Shown here: positions 40,777-50,712 of the stretch, one piece after another | Layout of the letters: every line of letters starts with the position of its first letter | How positions within the stretch are numbered: the stretch's first letter is position 1 | NCBI GenBank assembly: GCA_031552735.1 | Contig: JAVBMF010000024.1 | Coordinates: 34,515-98,514, forward strand | Length of the DNA stretch: 64,000 bases | Source: JAVBUY01 sp031552735 | GTDB taxonomy: Bacteria; Bacillota; Clostridia; Christensenellales; Aristaeellaceae | Reading direction: 5' to 3' | The notes under the pieces: model-generated | Databases searched by the model: none | The model's input: the letters and a program-made list of their open reading frames with translations, nothing else | What the model was told of the DNA's origin: nothing | Program-made: the position numbers and the translations under genes

Positions 40777-42887
40777 GCGTCGATCCCCGCGTCCTCGTCG
40801 CCAGTGTCCTCAATCTCCACACGGTGCTTGCACTGCTCGTTTGCGCAGATGTGCAGCGTCTCTCCCTTGCGTCCGCGCTTCATCACCATATAGCTGCCGC
40901 AGACCGGGCACTTGTCGGCCACCGGCATCTCCCAGGACACAAAATCGCAGGCCGGATACTTCTCGCAGCCGTAGAACTTGCGTCCCTTTTTGCTGTTCTT
41001 CTCCAGCAGCTTCGCGCCGCACTTCGGGCAGGGCACCGGCAGCTCCACAATGATCGGCTTGGTATTGCGGCACTCGGGGAAGCGCGGGCAAGCCAAGAAG
41101 CGCCCAAAGCGGCCCATCTTGTAGACCATCATCGCGCCGCACTTGTCGCACACCACGTCGCTGACTTCGTCCTTGACCTCGACTTTCTCGATCGACTTCT
41201 CGGCATGCTCCATGGTTTTTTCGAACGGGCCGTAGAACTTGCGCAGCACGTCCTTCCACTGCATCTCGCCGTCCTCGACCTCGTCGAGCTGCTCTTCCAT
41301 CCCGGCGGTGAACTCGATGTTCACAATATCCGGGAAATACTGCATCATCATCTGCGTAACCATGTTGCCCAGCTCGGTGGGATAGAGCCGCTTCTTCTCG
41401 CGCGAGACATAACCGCGCGCCAGGATGGTCGAAATGGTTGGCGCGTAGGTGGAGGGGCGGCCAATGCCTTTCTCTTCCATGGCGCGCACCAGCGCAGCCT
41501 CGGTGTAGCGCGGCGGCGGCTGGGTAAAGTGCTGCGCGCTCTGCACGGCGGACACCTCGACTGCGTCGCCGACCTTCACATCGGGCAGCACGGTCTCGGC
41601 TTTCTCCTCCTCCTCGTCGGTGCTCTCTTCGTAGACGGCGGTAAAGCCGGGAAAGCGCTTTTTCTCGCCATAGAAGCGCAGCGCGACGCCGTCGCCGCCA
41701 ATATCCAGCGCCAGCGTGTCAAAGATCGCCGGGGTCATCTGGCTGGCGAAAAAGCGATTGTATACCAGCTTATACAGATTGTACTGATCCTTGGTCAGCG
41801 AGGCCTTGATGCTGTCCGGCGTGTACGCCATATCGGTGGGGCGGATCGCCTCGTGCGCGTCCTGCGCACCCTTGCGGCCCTTATAGATGTTGGGCGTCTT
41901 GGGCAGATAGTCGTCGCCATAGCGCTCGACGATGGCGGCGCGCACCTCAGTCAGCGCCTCGTCGGAAATACGGACGCTGTCAGTACGGATATAGGAAATG
42001 AGTCCCTGCGTGCCCGAGCCCGCGATGTCCACACCCTCGTAGAGCTGCTGGGCGATCTGCATGGTCTTGCCGGTGGTGTAGCCTAGCTTGCGCGAGGCCT
42101 CCTGTTGCAGGTTGGAGGTGGTGAACGGCGCGGCGGGGTTCTTCCTGCGCTCGCCGGGCTTCAGCCCCTGCACGGTAAAGTGCGCCTGCTCGATGCGTCG
42201 CTGTGCTTCCTGCGTCGCTTGCGCGTTATTCAGCTCGGTCTTGTTGCCGTCCAGCCCAACAAATCGCACGCCGAATTTTTGCTTGCCGACCTGTCCGGTG
42301 GCAGCAATGTCCCAATATTCCTCGGGCTCGAAGGCGTCTATCTCGGCCTCGCGATCCACGATCATGCGCGTCGCCACCGACTGCACGCGACCGGCAGACA
42401 GCCCTTTTTTGATTTTCATCCACAGCAGCGGGCTGATCTTATAACCCACCAATCGATCCAACAGACGGCGCGCCTGCTGCGCGTTGACCAGCTCCATATC
42501 GATGGCGCGCGGCTGCTTGATCGCGCTCTTGATGGTCTTGCTGGTGATTTCGTTGAACTCCACCCGGCACGCGTCGGTGGGATCGACCTTCAGGATCTGC
42601 GCCAGGTGCCACGAAATAGCCTCCCCTTCGCGATCCGGGTCAGTCGCCAGATAGATCTTGGAAGCGTTTTTCGCCTCCTTGCGGATCTTCTCCAAAATAT
42701 CGCCGCGCCCACGGATGGTGATATACTTCGGCTCGAAGTCATTCTCCAGATCAATGCCCATTTGGCTCTTGGGCAGGTCGCGCACATGCCCCTGCGAGGC
42801 TTCGACCTTAAAGCCCTTGCCAAGGAACTTCGCGATGGTGCGCGCCTTGGCCGGGGATTCTACAATCACAAGTTTTGTACCGCTCAA
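40773..42887 (-). CDS. topA: DNA topoisomerase I
   Basis: 704 residues. Type IA enzyme relaxing negative supercoils. Toprim domain VIVESPAKARTIAKFLG and TDPDREGEAISWH, active-site Tyr in GLISYIRTDSVRIS (about residue 308), then three C4 zinc ribbons: CDKCGAMM, CPKCGAKL, CPVCGSYM. Start TTG with AGGAGG spaced 8 nt; no ATG gives a complete N-terminus. It lies 48 bp behind dprA. Confidence 0.97.
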   Translation of the reverse strand: MSGTKLVIVESPAKARTIAKFLGKGFKVEASQGHVRDLPKSQMGIDLENDFEPKYITIRGRGDILEKIRKEAKNASKIYLATDPDREGEAISWHLAQILKVDPTDACRVEFNEITSKTIKSAIKQPRAIDMELVNAQQARRLLDRLVGYKISPLLWMKIKKGLSAGRVQSVATRMIVDREAEIDAFEPEEYWDIAATGQVGKQKFGVRFVGLDGNKTELNNAQATQEAQRRIEQAHFTVQGLKPGERRKNPAAPFTTSNLQQEASRKLGYTTGKTMQIAQQLYEGVDIAGSGTQGLISYIRTDSVRISDEALTEVRAAIVERYGDDYLPKTPNIYKGRKGAQDAHEAIRPTDMAYTPDSIKASLTKDQYNLYKLVYNRFFASQMTPAIFDTLALDIGGDGVALRFYGEKKRFPGFTAVYEESTDEEEEKAETVLPDVKVGDAVEVSAVQSAQHFTQPPPRYTEAALVRAMEEKGIGRPSTYAPTISTILARGYVSREKKRLYPTELGNMVTQMMMQYFPDIVNIEFTAGMEEQLDEVEDGEMQWKDVLRKFYGPFEKTMEHAEKSIEKVEVKDEVSDVVCDKCGAMMVYKMGRFGRFLACPRFPECRNTKPIIVELPVPCPKCGAKLLEKNSKKGRKFYGCEKYPACDFVSWEMPVADKCPVCGSYMVMKRGRKGETLHICANEQCKHRVEIEDTGDEDAGIDA

Positions 42888-42935
42888 CTGGTTTTCCTCC
42901 TGAACAAAGGGTGTGTTCGCCCTTGGTCTTGCCCG

Positions 42936-44039
42936 CTAGCGCATCAATTCATACATGCGCCCGGGCAACTGCCTTATTATTTCGTGAATCTCCAGCATTG
43001 TCAAGTACGAATTGAGCGCCGCGGGAAAAAACCCAGTTTCGCCCAGCAATTGCTCGAATGATTTTGCCTCATCGGCCAGGCAGGCGGCAATGCGCGCTTC
43101 ATCGTCTGTCAGGCCGGATTGCGGCGCGGTTTGGCCGGGTTGTGGGCGGGCTTGGAAGCCCTCCGCCTGCCATTTCAGCCAATCCAAAATATCTTGACCG
43201 CAGGTTGCCATCTGCGCGCCCTCGCGCAGCAGTTGCAGCGGCATCTGGCTGGTCGGCGCGCCCACCTGACCGGGCACGGCGAACACTTCGCGTCCCTGCT
43301 CCAGCGCATAGCGCACAGTGATCATCGCGCCGGAACGCTCGGCGGCCTCGACGACCAGCAGCGCGGTGCATAACCCGCTGATGATGCGGTTGCGCTGCGG
43401 AAAGTGGTGTTGCAGCGGCGGCGTCCCGGGGCGATACTCCGATACCAGCGCGCCGCCCGCGTCCAGTAGTTTCCCGATCTCCCGCGCGTTTTCCGGCGGG
43501 TAGACCACATCGGTGCCGCATCCTAAGACCGCCACGCTGGGGCGCCCAGCGGCTACGCAGCCCATGTTGGCGGCGGTGTCAATGCCGCGCGCCATGCCCG
43601 ACACCACCTGCACCCCCGCCTGCGCCAGTTCGCGCGCAATGCGCTCGGCCATCTGCATGCCGTAGCGCGTGCACCGCCGCGAACCGATGATCGCCACCTG
43701 CCGGGGGTATGCCAAGTCCGCCGCACCGCGCACAAACAGCGCAATGGGCGGACAATCAATCGGAAAGAGCAGTGGCGGATAGTCGCTGTCCTCGCGGGTG
43801 ATCAGGCGCGTACCGCTGTCAAGCATCTGCCGCTCAATTTTGTCCAACAGGCTTTCGCTGTGGTTGGCGCGCAGGCTGTCCAGCGTCGCGCCGACCGCCA
43901 GACAGGTGCCGTCAGCCACCGCGTCCCAGATGCCCTCCACGCCGCCATGCCAGGCGATCAGTTGGTCGAGCTGTTCCCATGTCAGCGATTCACTGGCGGT
44001 GGCCAGCCACAGCCACAGCCTGCGCTGTTGTTCGGTCAT
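42936..44039 (-). CDS. dprA: DNA processing protein DprA
   Basis: 367 residues. Rossmann-fold protein that loads RecA on incoming single-stranded DNA in transformation. VAIIGSRRCTRYGMQMAERIA, SGMARGIDTAANMG, LGCGTDVVYPPEN and PQRNRIISGLC are the family signatures; a winged-helix follows at about 300-365. ATG (MTEQQRR) 4 bp behind the comM stop is preferred to longer forms. Confidence 0.96.
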   Translation of the reverse strand: MTEQQRRLWLWLATASESLTWEQLDQLIAWHGGVEGIWDAVADGTCLAVGATLDSLRANHSESLLDKIERQMLDSGTRLITREDSDYPPLLFPIDCPPIALFVRGAADLAYPRQVAIIGSRRCTRYGMQMAERIARELAQAGVQVVSGMARGIDTAANMGCVAAGRPSVAVLGCGTDVVYPPENAREIGKLLDAGGALVSEYRPGTPPLQHHFPQRNRIISGLCTALLVVEAAERSGAMITVRYALEQGREVFAVPGQVGAPTSQMPLQLLREGAQMATCGQDILDWLKWQAEGFQARPQPGQTAPQSGLTDDEARIAACLADEAKSFEQLLGETGFFPAALNSYLTMLEIHEIIRQLPGRMYELMR

Positions 44040-44043
44040 ATGT

Positions 44044-45579
44044 TCAGCCCCAATACTTTTGATCCAGATTGCGATACTGGACGGCCTCGGCGATGTGCTG
44101 CACGCCAATGTACCGCTCGCCCGCCAGATCGGCAATCGTGCGCGCTACCTTGCGCACGCGGCTGTAGGCGCGCATCGACAGCTTGTATTTCTCCACCGCG
44201 CGGAACAGCAACTGCTGCGCCGTGTCGTCCAGCGGACACATCTCGTCCAATTGCGCGGCGGTCAGTTCGGCGTTGCTGTGGATGCCGATGCCCGCATAGC
44301 GCGCTTGCTGCACCGCCCGGGCGGCGTTGACGCGCGCGCGCACGGCAGCGGAGTTCTCCTCGCGCCCATGCTGTGCGATCTCCTGCACCGGCACCGCCTC
44401 GACCTCCATCTGCAAATCGATGCGATCCAGCAGCGGCCCGGAAATGCGATCCTGATACTTGCGGATCTCGTGCTCGGTACAGCGGCAGGTCTGCGCCTGC
44501 GAGCCATAATGACCGCACGGGCAGGGGTTCATGGACGCGACCAGCATCACGCGCGAAGGATAGCGCGCCGACGCGTTGATGCGCGAGATGGTGACAAATC
44601 CATCTTCCAGCGGCTGGCGCATGGCCTCCAGCGCGGCGCGATTGTATTCGGGCAACTCGTCAAGAAACAGCACGCCGCTGTGCGCCAGGCTGATTTCGCC
44701 CGGTTTGGCCTTGGTACCGCCGCCCACCAGCGCCACCGCCGACGCGGTGTGGTGCGGCGCGCGAAACGGGCGTTCGGCCAAAAGCCCCGTGCCCGGCGCA
44801 ATCCATCCAGCGGCGCTGTGGATGCGCGTAGCGGTCAGCGCCTCGTCAAAGCTCATATCGGGCAGGATGCCGGGCAGGCAGCGCGCCAGCATGGTCTTGC
44901 CCGAGCCGGGCGGGCCAATCATCAGCAAGTTGTGCCCACCGGCGGCGGCGATCTCCAGCGCGCGCTTGGCACCGGCTTGTCCGCGCACCGCGGCGAGGTC
45001 GTGCGCGGTGTGCCGCCCGGCCATGTAGGCCGCATAGGGCACCTGTTGCTGCGGAACAATGGGCATCGCGCCCGATAGGTGCCCCACCGCCTCAGCCAGC
45101 GTACCCACCGGAATGATGCGGATACCCTCCACACAGGCGACCTCGGCGGCATTGCCGCGCGGCAGCAGCACCTCGGCCACGCCGTTGGCCCGCGCGGCGA
45201 TCACCATGGGCAGCGCGCCGCGCACCGGCGTAATCTCGCCGCCCAGCCCCAGCTCGCCCAGCAGCATGCGGGCAACGCCGTCCGTCGGCTGCGCAAGCTG
45301 CCCAGAGCCAATCATGATCGCCAGCGCAATCGGCAGGTCAAACGCCGGACCTTCCTTTTTTACGTCGGCGGGCGCTAGGCTGACCGTGATACGTGCCACC
45401 GGCATCTCAAAACCGCTGTTCATCAGCGCGGCGCGCACACGCTCGCGTGATTCCTTGACCGCCGCATCGGGCAGCCCTACCAACTCGAACATTGGCAGCC
45501 CATCGGACACATACGTTTCCACCGTCACGGGGAAGCCCTCGATGCCGGACAAACCATAGCTAAAAAGCTGTGCCAGCAT
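44044..45579 (-). CDS. comM: ComM/YifB-family Mg-chelatase-like AAA+ ATPase
   Basis: 511 residues. N-terminal ChlI-like domain (GIEGFPVTVETYVSDGLP), Walker A GPPGSGKTMLARCLPGILP near residue 220, Walker B VLFLDELPEY, zinc-like CPCGHYGSQAQTCRC loop and C-terminal helical domain. Homologues are helicases that promote branch migration during transformation. It lies directly before dprA. Confidence 0.94.
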   Translation of the reverse strand: MLAQLFSYGLSGIEGFPVTVETYVSDGLPMFELVGLPDAAVKESRERVRAALMNSGFEMPVARITVSLAPADVKKEGPAFDLPIALAIMIGSGQLAQPTDGVARMLLGELGLGGEITPVRGALPMVIAARANGVAEVLLPRGNAAEVACVEGIRIIPVGTLAEAVGHLSGAMPIVPQQQVPYAAYMAGRHTAHDLAAVRGQAGAKRALEIAAAGGHNLLMIGPPGSGKTMLARCLPGILPDMSFDEALTATRIHSAAGWIAPGTGLLAERPFRAPHHTASAVALVGGGTKAKPGEISLAHSGVLFLDELPEYNRAALEAMRQPLEDGFVTISRINASARYPSRVMLVASMNPCPCGHYGSQAQTCRCTEHEIRKYQDRISGPLLDRIDLQMEVEAVPVQEIAQHGREENSAAVRARVNAARAVQQARYAGIGIHSNAELTAAQLDEMCPLDDTAQQLLFRAVEKYKLSMRAYSRVRKVARTIADLAGERYIGVQHIAEAVQYRNLDQKYWG

Positions 45580-45621
45580 GCGGTGGCCTCCTTTCGGCGG
45601 TTATCTTTTGTGGGAGGAATG

Positions 45622-45645
45622 GCGATCGGCGCTTATAGGCGGCCG
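45622..45645 (-). repeat. Right-end remnant of the structured repeat
   Basis: GCGATCGGCGCTTAT (45622-45636) duplicates 45751-45765 exactly, and the following bases (AGGCGGCC) resemble the end of copy E. It looks like the leftover end of another copy placed in tandem. Confidence 0.6.
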
Positions 45646-45655
45646 AACCAGCTAG

Positions 45656-45774
45656 AGGCCGCTCAGAAGCTGCCGAGCGCTAGGAAGCGCAAGCCGGGCG
45701 AGAAAGGCGTATCGGGAATACGCCACCGAGACCGGCGCGGCGCTGACACCGCGATCGGCGCTTATGTGTGGCCT
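45656..45774 (-). repeat. Post-stop structured repeat (copy E)
   Basis: 119 bp. Outer arms AGGCCGCTCAGAAGC with AGGCCACACATAAGC (as complements), 11 of 15 matched. Inside is a perfect hairpin GGCGTAT/ATACGCC and GCGC/GCGC. On the minus strand the element begins with the A of the TGA stop of the mannosyltransferase-like gene. No terminator was found beyond it. Confidence 0.8.
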
Positions 45775-48700
45775 CAATAATACATCCAGTTGGGGAACCA
45801 CTGCATCATCTCCGCCCAATTCAAGCTCATCGGCATGCCGCTGGCAAAGGGGAAGAACCCGATGAACAGCAGCAGTGCAACCAGCGTGAAGGCCGCGCAA
45901 CCGATACGCAGCACTTTGGGGTGGTCTCCCGCCAGCCACAGCGCGCACTGCGCGATGCACAGGATGATGAACGGCACGCTGGCAAAGTAATGGTAAATGT
46001 AGGTGGAGCGCGGCACCAGTACCCAAGGCAGATACTGCGACGCAAACCCGACGATCAGCAGCACAGCGGTGCACCACAGCGCGCGCTTGTTTTCGCTCAT
46101 GTCGCGGGCAATGCCCTGTGCGCGATCCAGCAGCATGCGGATGCCCTGCGCAATCGTGCAGCCGATCACCCACAACAGCGCCACCAGTCCGCCCCACCAG
46201 ATCAGCGGATTGCCAAAGCTAAGGATGGTGGACACAAAGCCGCCGGGCAAGCGCGGCGTACTGTAGTACCACATTGGCTTGGCGATGATCGGCCACTGAT
46301 ACCACTTCGACTCAAACGGATGCGTCGCCTTGAGCTGGCTGTGGTAGCTGTACATGGATTTCTGCATCGTCCAGAACCGCTGCCAATTCAACCCGCCGTC
46401 GGGTTTCAGCTCCCAATAGAAGGAGAAGTAGTAGATCAGCGCGGGAATGACGATGAACCACAGCACGCACCAGCCCAGCGTGATCAGCGCGTACTTGGGG
46501 AAGTCGCGGGTGCGTTCGCGCAGTTCATCGGCGTCCTCGCCGACCGCACGGGTGGCGTAGGCGTACTCCTGATAGCGGCAATACAACGCGTAGAAGAACA
46601 GCAGCGCCAACCCTGCGCCCGCATAGATGCCAATCCACTTGCTGGCAATGGCCAGCCCCATGAACAGGCCGGACAACGCCAACGGCACCAGCGTTTTCCA
46701 TAGCTTTTGGTGGTAGAAGCTGCTCTGCATGTACCGGAACATGCACAGATACATCAAGATGATGAAGAACACCGGGAAGCTGTCGATGGTCGCGATGCGC
46801 GTCTGTGTATAGTGCATGCAGTCAAAGGTCATCAGCAGCATCGCGAACGCCGCGATATCTCTGCGCTTCCATAGCTGCTTGGCCAGCAGGTACATCGCCG
46901 GCAGCATCAGGATGCCGATCAGCATCCCGGCAAAGCGCCAGCCAAACGGCGTCATGCCGAACACCTGCACCGCAAACATCATCAGCACCTTGCCCAGCGG
47001 CGGGTGCGTCCACTCAAACGTGTGGATGTTGTGCAGGTGCTCATACGCGGTGCGCCCATGATAGATTTCGTCGAAGTACATGCTGTTCATGTAGCTCGGG
47101 CGCTCGGGCACAACGCCCTGTTCGTCAATCAACGGCATCAGCGCGCTCACATCGTCGGCTGCCCCCAGCACGCCCTGCTTGGCCAGGAACGCCTCAAAGT
47201 CGGCGTCAATTTCGCCATAGGACACATCCACCACCGGATAGTTCGCGCCGTCCGCGCCACGGAAGGCAATCTCCATCAGCGTCAGGCCCAAGCCTTCGGG
47301 CGTTAAGCGCACATAGCGCGCGCGCATCTGCGCCGGATCGCCCTCAAACATGCCGTTATCATCAGCGTCTCGCAGCTGGATGCCCTCGGCGTCCAGCCGG
47401 GGCAGCTTGTTGATCTGCCAGCTAAAGCAGTCGCCGCCGTCCAGCTTGGCAATCTGCGGCAGCGACCAGGCCTCGTTGTCCTCCGAGGTCTGGATATAGA
47501 ACGAGTCGTCGGAAATACCGGAGTAGTAGAACAACTGGAAGTCACGCATTTCGCCCAGATCGAAGGTGACCTGTTCGCGCATAGAGGCAGGCTCCCACGC
47601 CGTTTGTGGCGCCTTTGTGTCGCCCAGGTTCCAGAATGCCAGCACCGAGTAGCCCAGCGTAATGACCACCATGATCACCCAGTCGCGCCAGGTCAGGTGC
47701 AGGCCGCTGTCCTGTGCTTGGGCAAGGTCGCGAGCGGCGCGGCAGCCCGCGCTGGGCGGTTGCGCCGGACCCTGCTGCACGGCGGGCAACGCGCGCACGC
47801 GGTCGAGCAGGCAATGATCGACCGCTGTCCATGTCGCCAGCGCCAACGCCAACAGGTTGATCACCGCCAGCGTCTTGCCCAGCCATACGTTGGGCGCGAT
47901 CAAGTGTTCAAACGCCAGCACCAGCCCGATGTTGAGCGTCGCGGTCAGCGTCACCCCGGCGATAAACGCCAACGTGCGCCAGTCGCGCCGCTGGATGAAC
48001 GCCATCATCGACAGCAGCACGATGGGGAACAGATACCGCTCATGCATTTTGCTGCCCAACATAAACAGGCCAAACAGCAACAATGCGGTTAGCTCATAGA
48101 GCAGCGCGCGATCCTTTGCGCGCAGCGTCAGATAGATCACCCCGGCAAATACCAGCGCCATGCCAATGGCTCCCCACGCCGTCCACGATAGCCCCAGCAC
48201 AGTATTTGTCGCCTCGACCCAGTTGCCGCCCATCAGGTAGAACAGGTTGGCCGCGTTGACACTGGCGTAGTTATAGGAGGACAGCGTCTGCCCATACAGC
48301 CTCCACAGCCAGTCGAACGGCTGCTTGCCCCAGAAGGGCAGCACCACGACCAGCGCGACAATCAGCATGCCCAACAGGCCGAAGGGGATGCGGCGCATCG
48401 CTGCTTTGTCCTTGCTGCACAGCGTCTGGATGAACACCACCAGCCCCAGTGGGCCAAACATCAGCGCCTGCGGCTTAATAAGCACGCACAGCATGTAGAT
48501 CGGCAGCGCCCACTGCCATTTGTTCTCGATGACAAAATAGATTGCCAGCACGATGCCCAGCGTCATCAGCGCGTCTACCTGCCCCCATGCCGCGCCGTTG
48601 ACCAGCACCGCCGGATTAAACGCGTACAGGGCGGCCAGCGTCAGTGCGGCGGGCTTGCCCAGTTTCTTGATGGCCAGCGCGTACAGCATCGCGACGCACG

Positions 48701-49709
48701 CCAAGTCGAAGATGACCGGCGGCAGCTTGGTGATCAGGTTGGCGACGCCGTCGCCCGGGATCGCGCCAAACAGCGCCATCAGACCGCCGTTGAGCCACAG
48801 CACAAACAGGTAGCCCGGCGGGTAATCGCAGAAGTAGCCATCCGCATAGAACTTGCCCGGGCCGCTGTCCGCCAGCCGCTGCGCCCACAATCCAAAGCAG
48901 TTCATGTCCACCTGATAGCCGGGCACAATCATTGCCACCGCGATGCGCACCGCCAGCGCGATCAGCAGCAGCGGCACGATATCCAGCCACTTCACGCGCG
49001 GCTGTTCGGTCAGATCACGCGCCCCGGACAGCGCCGCACGGCTAAACAGCGCGCCCAGCGCCGCGAACAGCAGACCGAGCAGCGTCAACCCCGGGATCGC
49101 CAGCGCGCCCAGTTGCAACGGCTTGCGCTCCTTCTGTGGGGCAGGCGTTTCCAGCGTAACCAAAATTGCGTCGTCGGGCAGCTTTTCGACCGGCTCGACT
49201 ACAAACTCGTCAAACCATGCGCGGCCGACGTTCTCGTTGCCATAGCCGCCCACGCGCGCCATGATGGTGAGCTCTTTCTGCTTCTTGCCGGTGCGGCCAT
49301 AGAACTCAAGCTGCTCCCATTCACCCTGCGTATCGTGCACATCCTTGGATGTGTCATAGATTCCGCTGACCGAGATATTGGCGCCCTTCTTATCGGCGCC
49401 GCAGCCCTCGGCACGCACCATGCAGCTAAAGCGATACAGCGTTTGCGGCTTCACGCGCACAATCTGCTCATAGCGCGCGTCGTTGCCCGAGGCGTTATAG
49501 ACCATCACCGACAGTTCGCCGGCATACGCTTCCTCGGACACCTCGGTGAAGGTGACGCCTTTGCCGGTGTTCCACATCGCCGGTGTCCAGTCCACCGGCA
49601 CGCCGTTGCGCACCTCTTCAAAGCCGCCGTTTTTCACCAGGTTTTCAGCCAAAACCGCTTGCGAAAACAGCGTGCACAGCACGCAAAGCGCAATGGCTGT
49701 CCGTTTCAT
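45774..49709 (-). CDS. Two-module GT-C glycosyltransferase, PMT family, with carbohydrate-binding-like domain
   Basis: 1,311 residues. Signal peptide, then a jelly-roll domain (about 20-180, NLVKNGGFEEV opening typical of CBM4_9-like modules). First GT-C module about 200-680 (VDMNCFGLWAQRLADSG, DYPPGYLFVLW). A soluble F5/8-type segment at about 700-850 (EPASMREQVTFDLGEMRDFQLFYY). Second module about 880-1310 is a true PMT/GT39 domain with MYFDEIYHGRTA and WTHPPLGKVLM. It would use polyprenyl-phosphate sugars outside the membrane to modify proteins or polymers. A TTG three codons upstream (49718) is an alternative start. It separates yraN from comM. Confidence 0.88.
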   Translation of the reverse strand: MKRTAIALCVLCTLFSQAVLAENLVKNGGFEEVRNGVPVDWTPAMWNTGKGVTFTEVSEEAYAGELSVMVYNASGNDARYEQIVRVKPQTLYRFSCMVRAEGCGADKKGANISVSGIYDTSKDVHDTQGEWEQLEFYGRTGKKQKELTIMARVGGYGNENVGRAWFDEFVVEPVEKLPDDAILVTLETPAPQKERKPLQLGALAIPGLTLLGLLFAALGALFSRAALSGARDLTEQPRVKWLDIVPLLLIALAVRIAVAMIVPGYQVDMNCFGLWAQRLADSGPGKFYADGYFCDYPPGYLFVLWLNGGLMALFGAIPGDGVANLITKLPPVIFDLACVAMLYALAIKKLGKPAALTLAALYAFNPAVLVNGAAWGQVDALMTLGIVLAIYFVIENKWQWALPIYMLCVLIKPQALMFGPLGLVVFIQTLCSKDKAAMRRIPFGLLGMLIVALVVVLPFWGKQPFDWLWRLYGQTLSSYNYASVNAANLFYLMGGNWVEATNTVLGLSWTAWGAIGMALVFAGVIYLTLRAKDRALLYELTALLLFGLFMLGSKMHERYLFPIVLLSMMAFIQRRDWRTLAFIAGVTLTATLNIGLVLAFEHLIAPNVWLGKTLAVINLLALALATWTAVDHCLLDRVRALPAVQQGPAQPPSAGCRAARDLAQAQDSGLHLTWRDWVIMVVITLGYSVLAFWNLGDTKAPQTAWEPASMREQVTFDLGEMRDFQLFYYSGISDDSFYIQTSEDNEAWSLPQIAKLDGGDCFSWQINKLPRLDAEGIQLRDADDNGMFEGDPAQMRARYVRLTPEGLGLTLMEIAFRGADGANYPVVDVSYGEIDADFEAFLAKQGVLGAADDVSALMPLIDEQGVVPERPSYMNSMYFDEIYHGRTAYEHLHNIHTFEWTHPPLGKVLMMFAVQVFGMTPFGWRFAGMLIGILMLPAMYLLAKQLWKRRDIAAFAMLLMTFDCMHYTQTRIATIDSFPVFFIILMYLCMFRYMQSSFYHQKLWKTLVPLALSGLFMGLAIASKWIGIYAGAGLALLFFYALYCRYQEYAYATRAVGEDADELRERTRDFPKYALITLGWCVLWFIVIPALIYYFSFYWELKPDGGLNWQRFWTMQKSMYSYHSQLKATHPFESKWYQWPIIAKPMWYYSTPRLPGGFVSTILSFGNPLIWWGGLVALLWVIGCTIAQGIRMLLDRAQGIARDMSENKRALWCTAVLLIVGFASQYLPWVLVPRSTYIYHYFASVPFIILCIAQCALWLAGDHPKVLRIGCAAFTLVALLLFIGFFPFASGMPMSLNWAEMMQWFPNWMYY

Positions 49710-49744
49710 CCAACGCAAATGATTCGCCCCGCTTCCTTAGTAGG

Positions 49745-50092
49745 TTACATCGCGGAAAAAGCGTTCGTCAGGTGGCGCACATCGCCAGCCTGTATCTCGA
49801 CCACGTCAAACCGCACCGGCGTATTTGTCAGCCCCTGCTGCTGCAAGTATTGCATCGCGACTTGCTGGATGCGCCGCTGCTTGCGCGCGTCCACAGCCTC
49901 GCGCCCCAGCCCGTAGCGACCGGTGCCGCGCAGCTTGACCTCGACAAACACGGTGTATTTTCCATCGCGCATCACCAGGTCGATTTCGCCGCCGGGCAGA
50001 CGCAGGTTGCGCGCCAGGCAGGTCATGCCCTTGCCCTCCAGATAGGCGGCGGCAATAGCCTCGCCTTGATCCCCGACCGCACGCTTGTTCAT
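49745..50092 (-). CDS. YraN-family endonuclease-like protein
   Basis: 115 residues. PD-(D/E)xK-like core: GEAIAAAYLEGKGM, GGEIDLVMRDG and VFVEVKLRGTGRYG with the expected Glu, Asp and Lys. Homologues (UPF0102) sit beside rnhB and dprA; precise function unsettled. ATGA overlap with rnhB. Confidence 0.93.
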   Translation of the reverse strand: MNKRAVGDQGEAIAAAYLEGKGMTCLARNLRLPGGEIDLVMRDGKYTVFVEVKLRGTGRYGLGREAVDARKQRRIQQVAMQYLQQQGLTNTPVRFDVVEIQAGDVRHLTNAFSAM

Positions 50093-50712
50093 ACGCGCCC
50101 CATGATCTTGTCGGTTAAGAACGTTGTGCGGTGCTCCGGCGTGGGCCCTTTTTCGCGCAGCGCGGCAGCGTGCGCGGCGGTACCATAGCCCTTGTGCCGC
50201 GCGAAACCATAGCCCGGGTACTGCCGATCCAGTGCGATAAGCTGGCGGTCGCGCGTCACCTTGGCGATAATCGACGCCGCCGCGATGGAAAAGCACTTCC
50301 CGTCACCGCCGATCACGCAGCGCATCGGCCCGGGCAGGTCCACGCGCTGATTGCCATCCACCAGATACAGTGTGCAGGGCGCACCCTCGGCAGCGCGTCG
50401 CATCGCCAGCTTGGTCGCTCCGAGGATATTCAGCGTGTCAATCTCCCGCGCGCTGGCCTGCCCGATGCCGACAAACAGCGCTTTCGCCCGAATCTCATCA
50501 AATAGCTTTTCCCGCTTGGCCTCGGACAATTTCTTGGAATCGTTGACGCCCTCGACCAGCACGCCTTCGGGCATGACCACGCACGCGGCCACCACCGGCC
50601 CGCACAATGGCCCCCGCCCGGCCTCGTCAATGCCGCCAAAGCACACGCCTTCCGCCCACAGCGCGCGATCCATCGCGGCCAGCGCCGCCAGTTTCTCGGT
50701 CGCGCTAGGCAT
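50089..50712 (-). CDS. rnhB: Ribonuclease HII
   Basis: 207 residues. Removes ribonucleotides from DNA. Metal ligands in GIDEAGRGPL (Asp, Glu), YLVDGNQRV (Asp) and Asp in the DRQLIAL region; NDSKKLSEAKRE is conserved. It overlaps rbgA by 8 bp. Confidence 0.95.
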   Translation of the reverse strand: MPSATEKLAALAAMDRALWAEGVCFGGIDEAGRGPLCGPVVAACVVMPEGVLVEGVNDSKKLSEAKREKLFDEIRAKALFVGIGQASAREIDTLNILGATKLAMRRAAEGAPCTLYLVDGNQRVDLPGPMRCVIGGDGKCFSIAAASIIAKVTRDRQLIALDRQYPGYGFARHKGYGTAAHAAALREKGPTPEHRTTFLTDKIMGRV

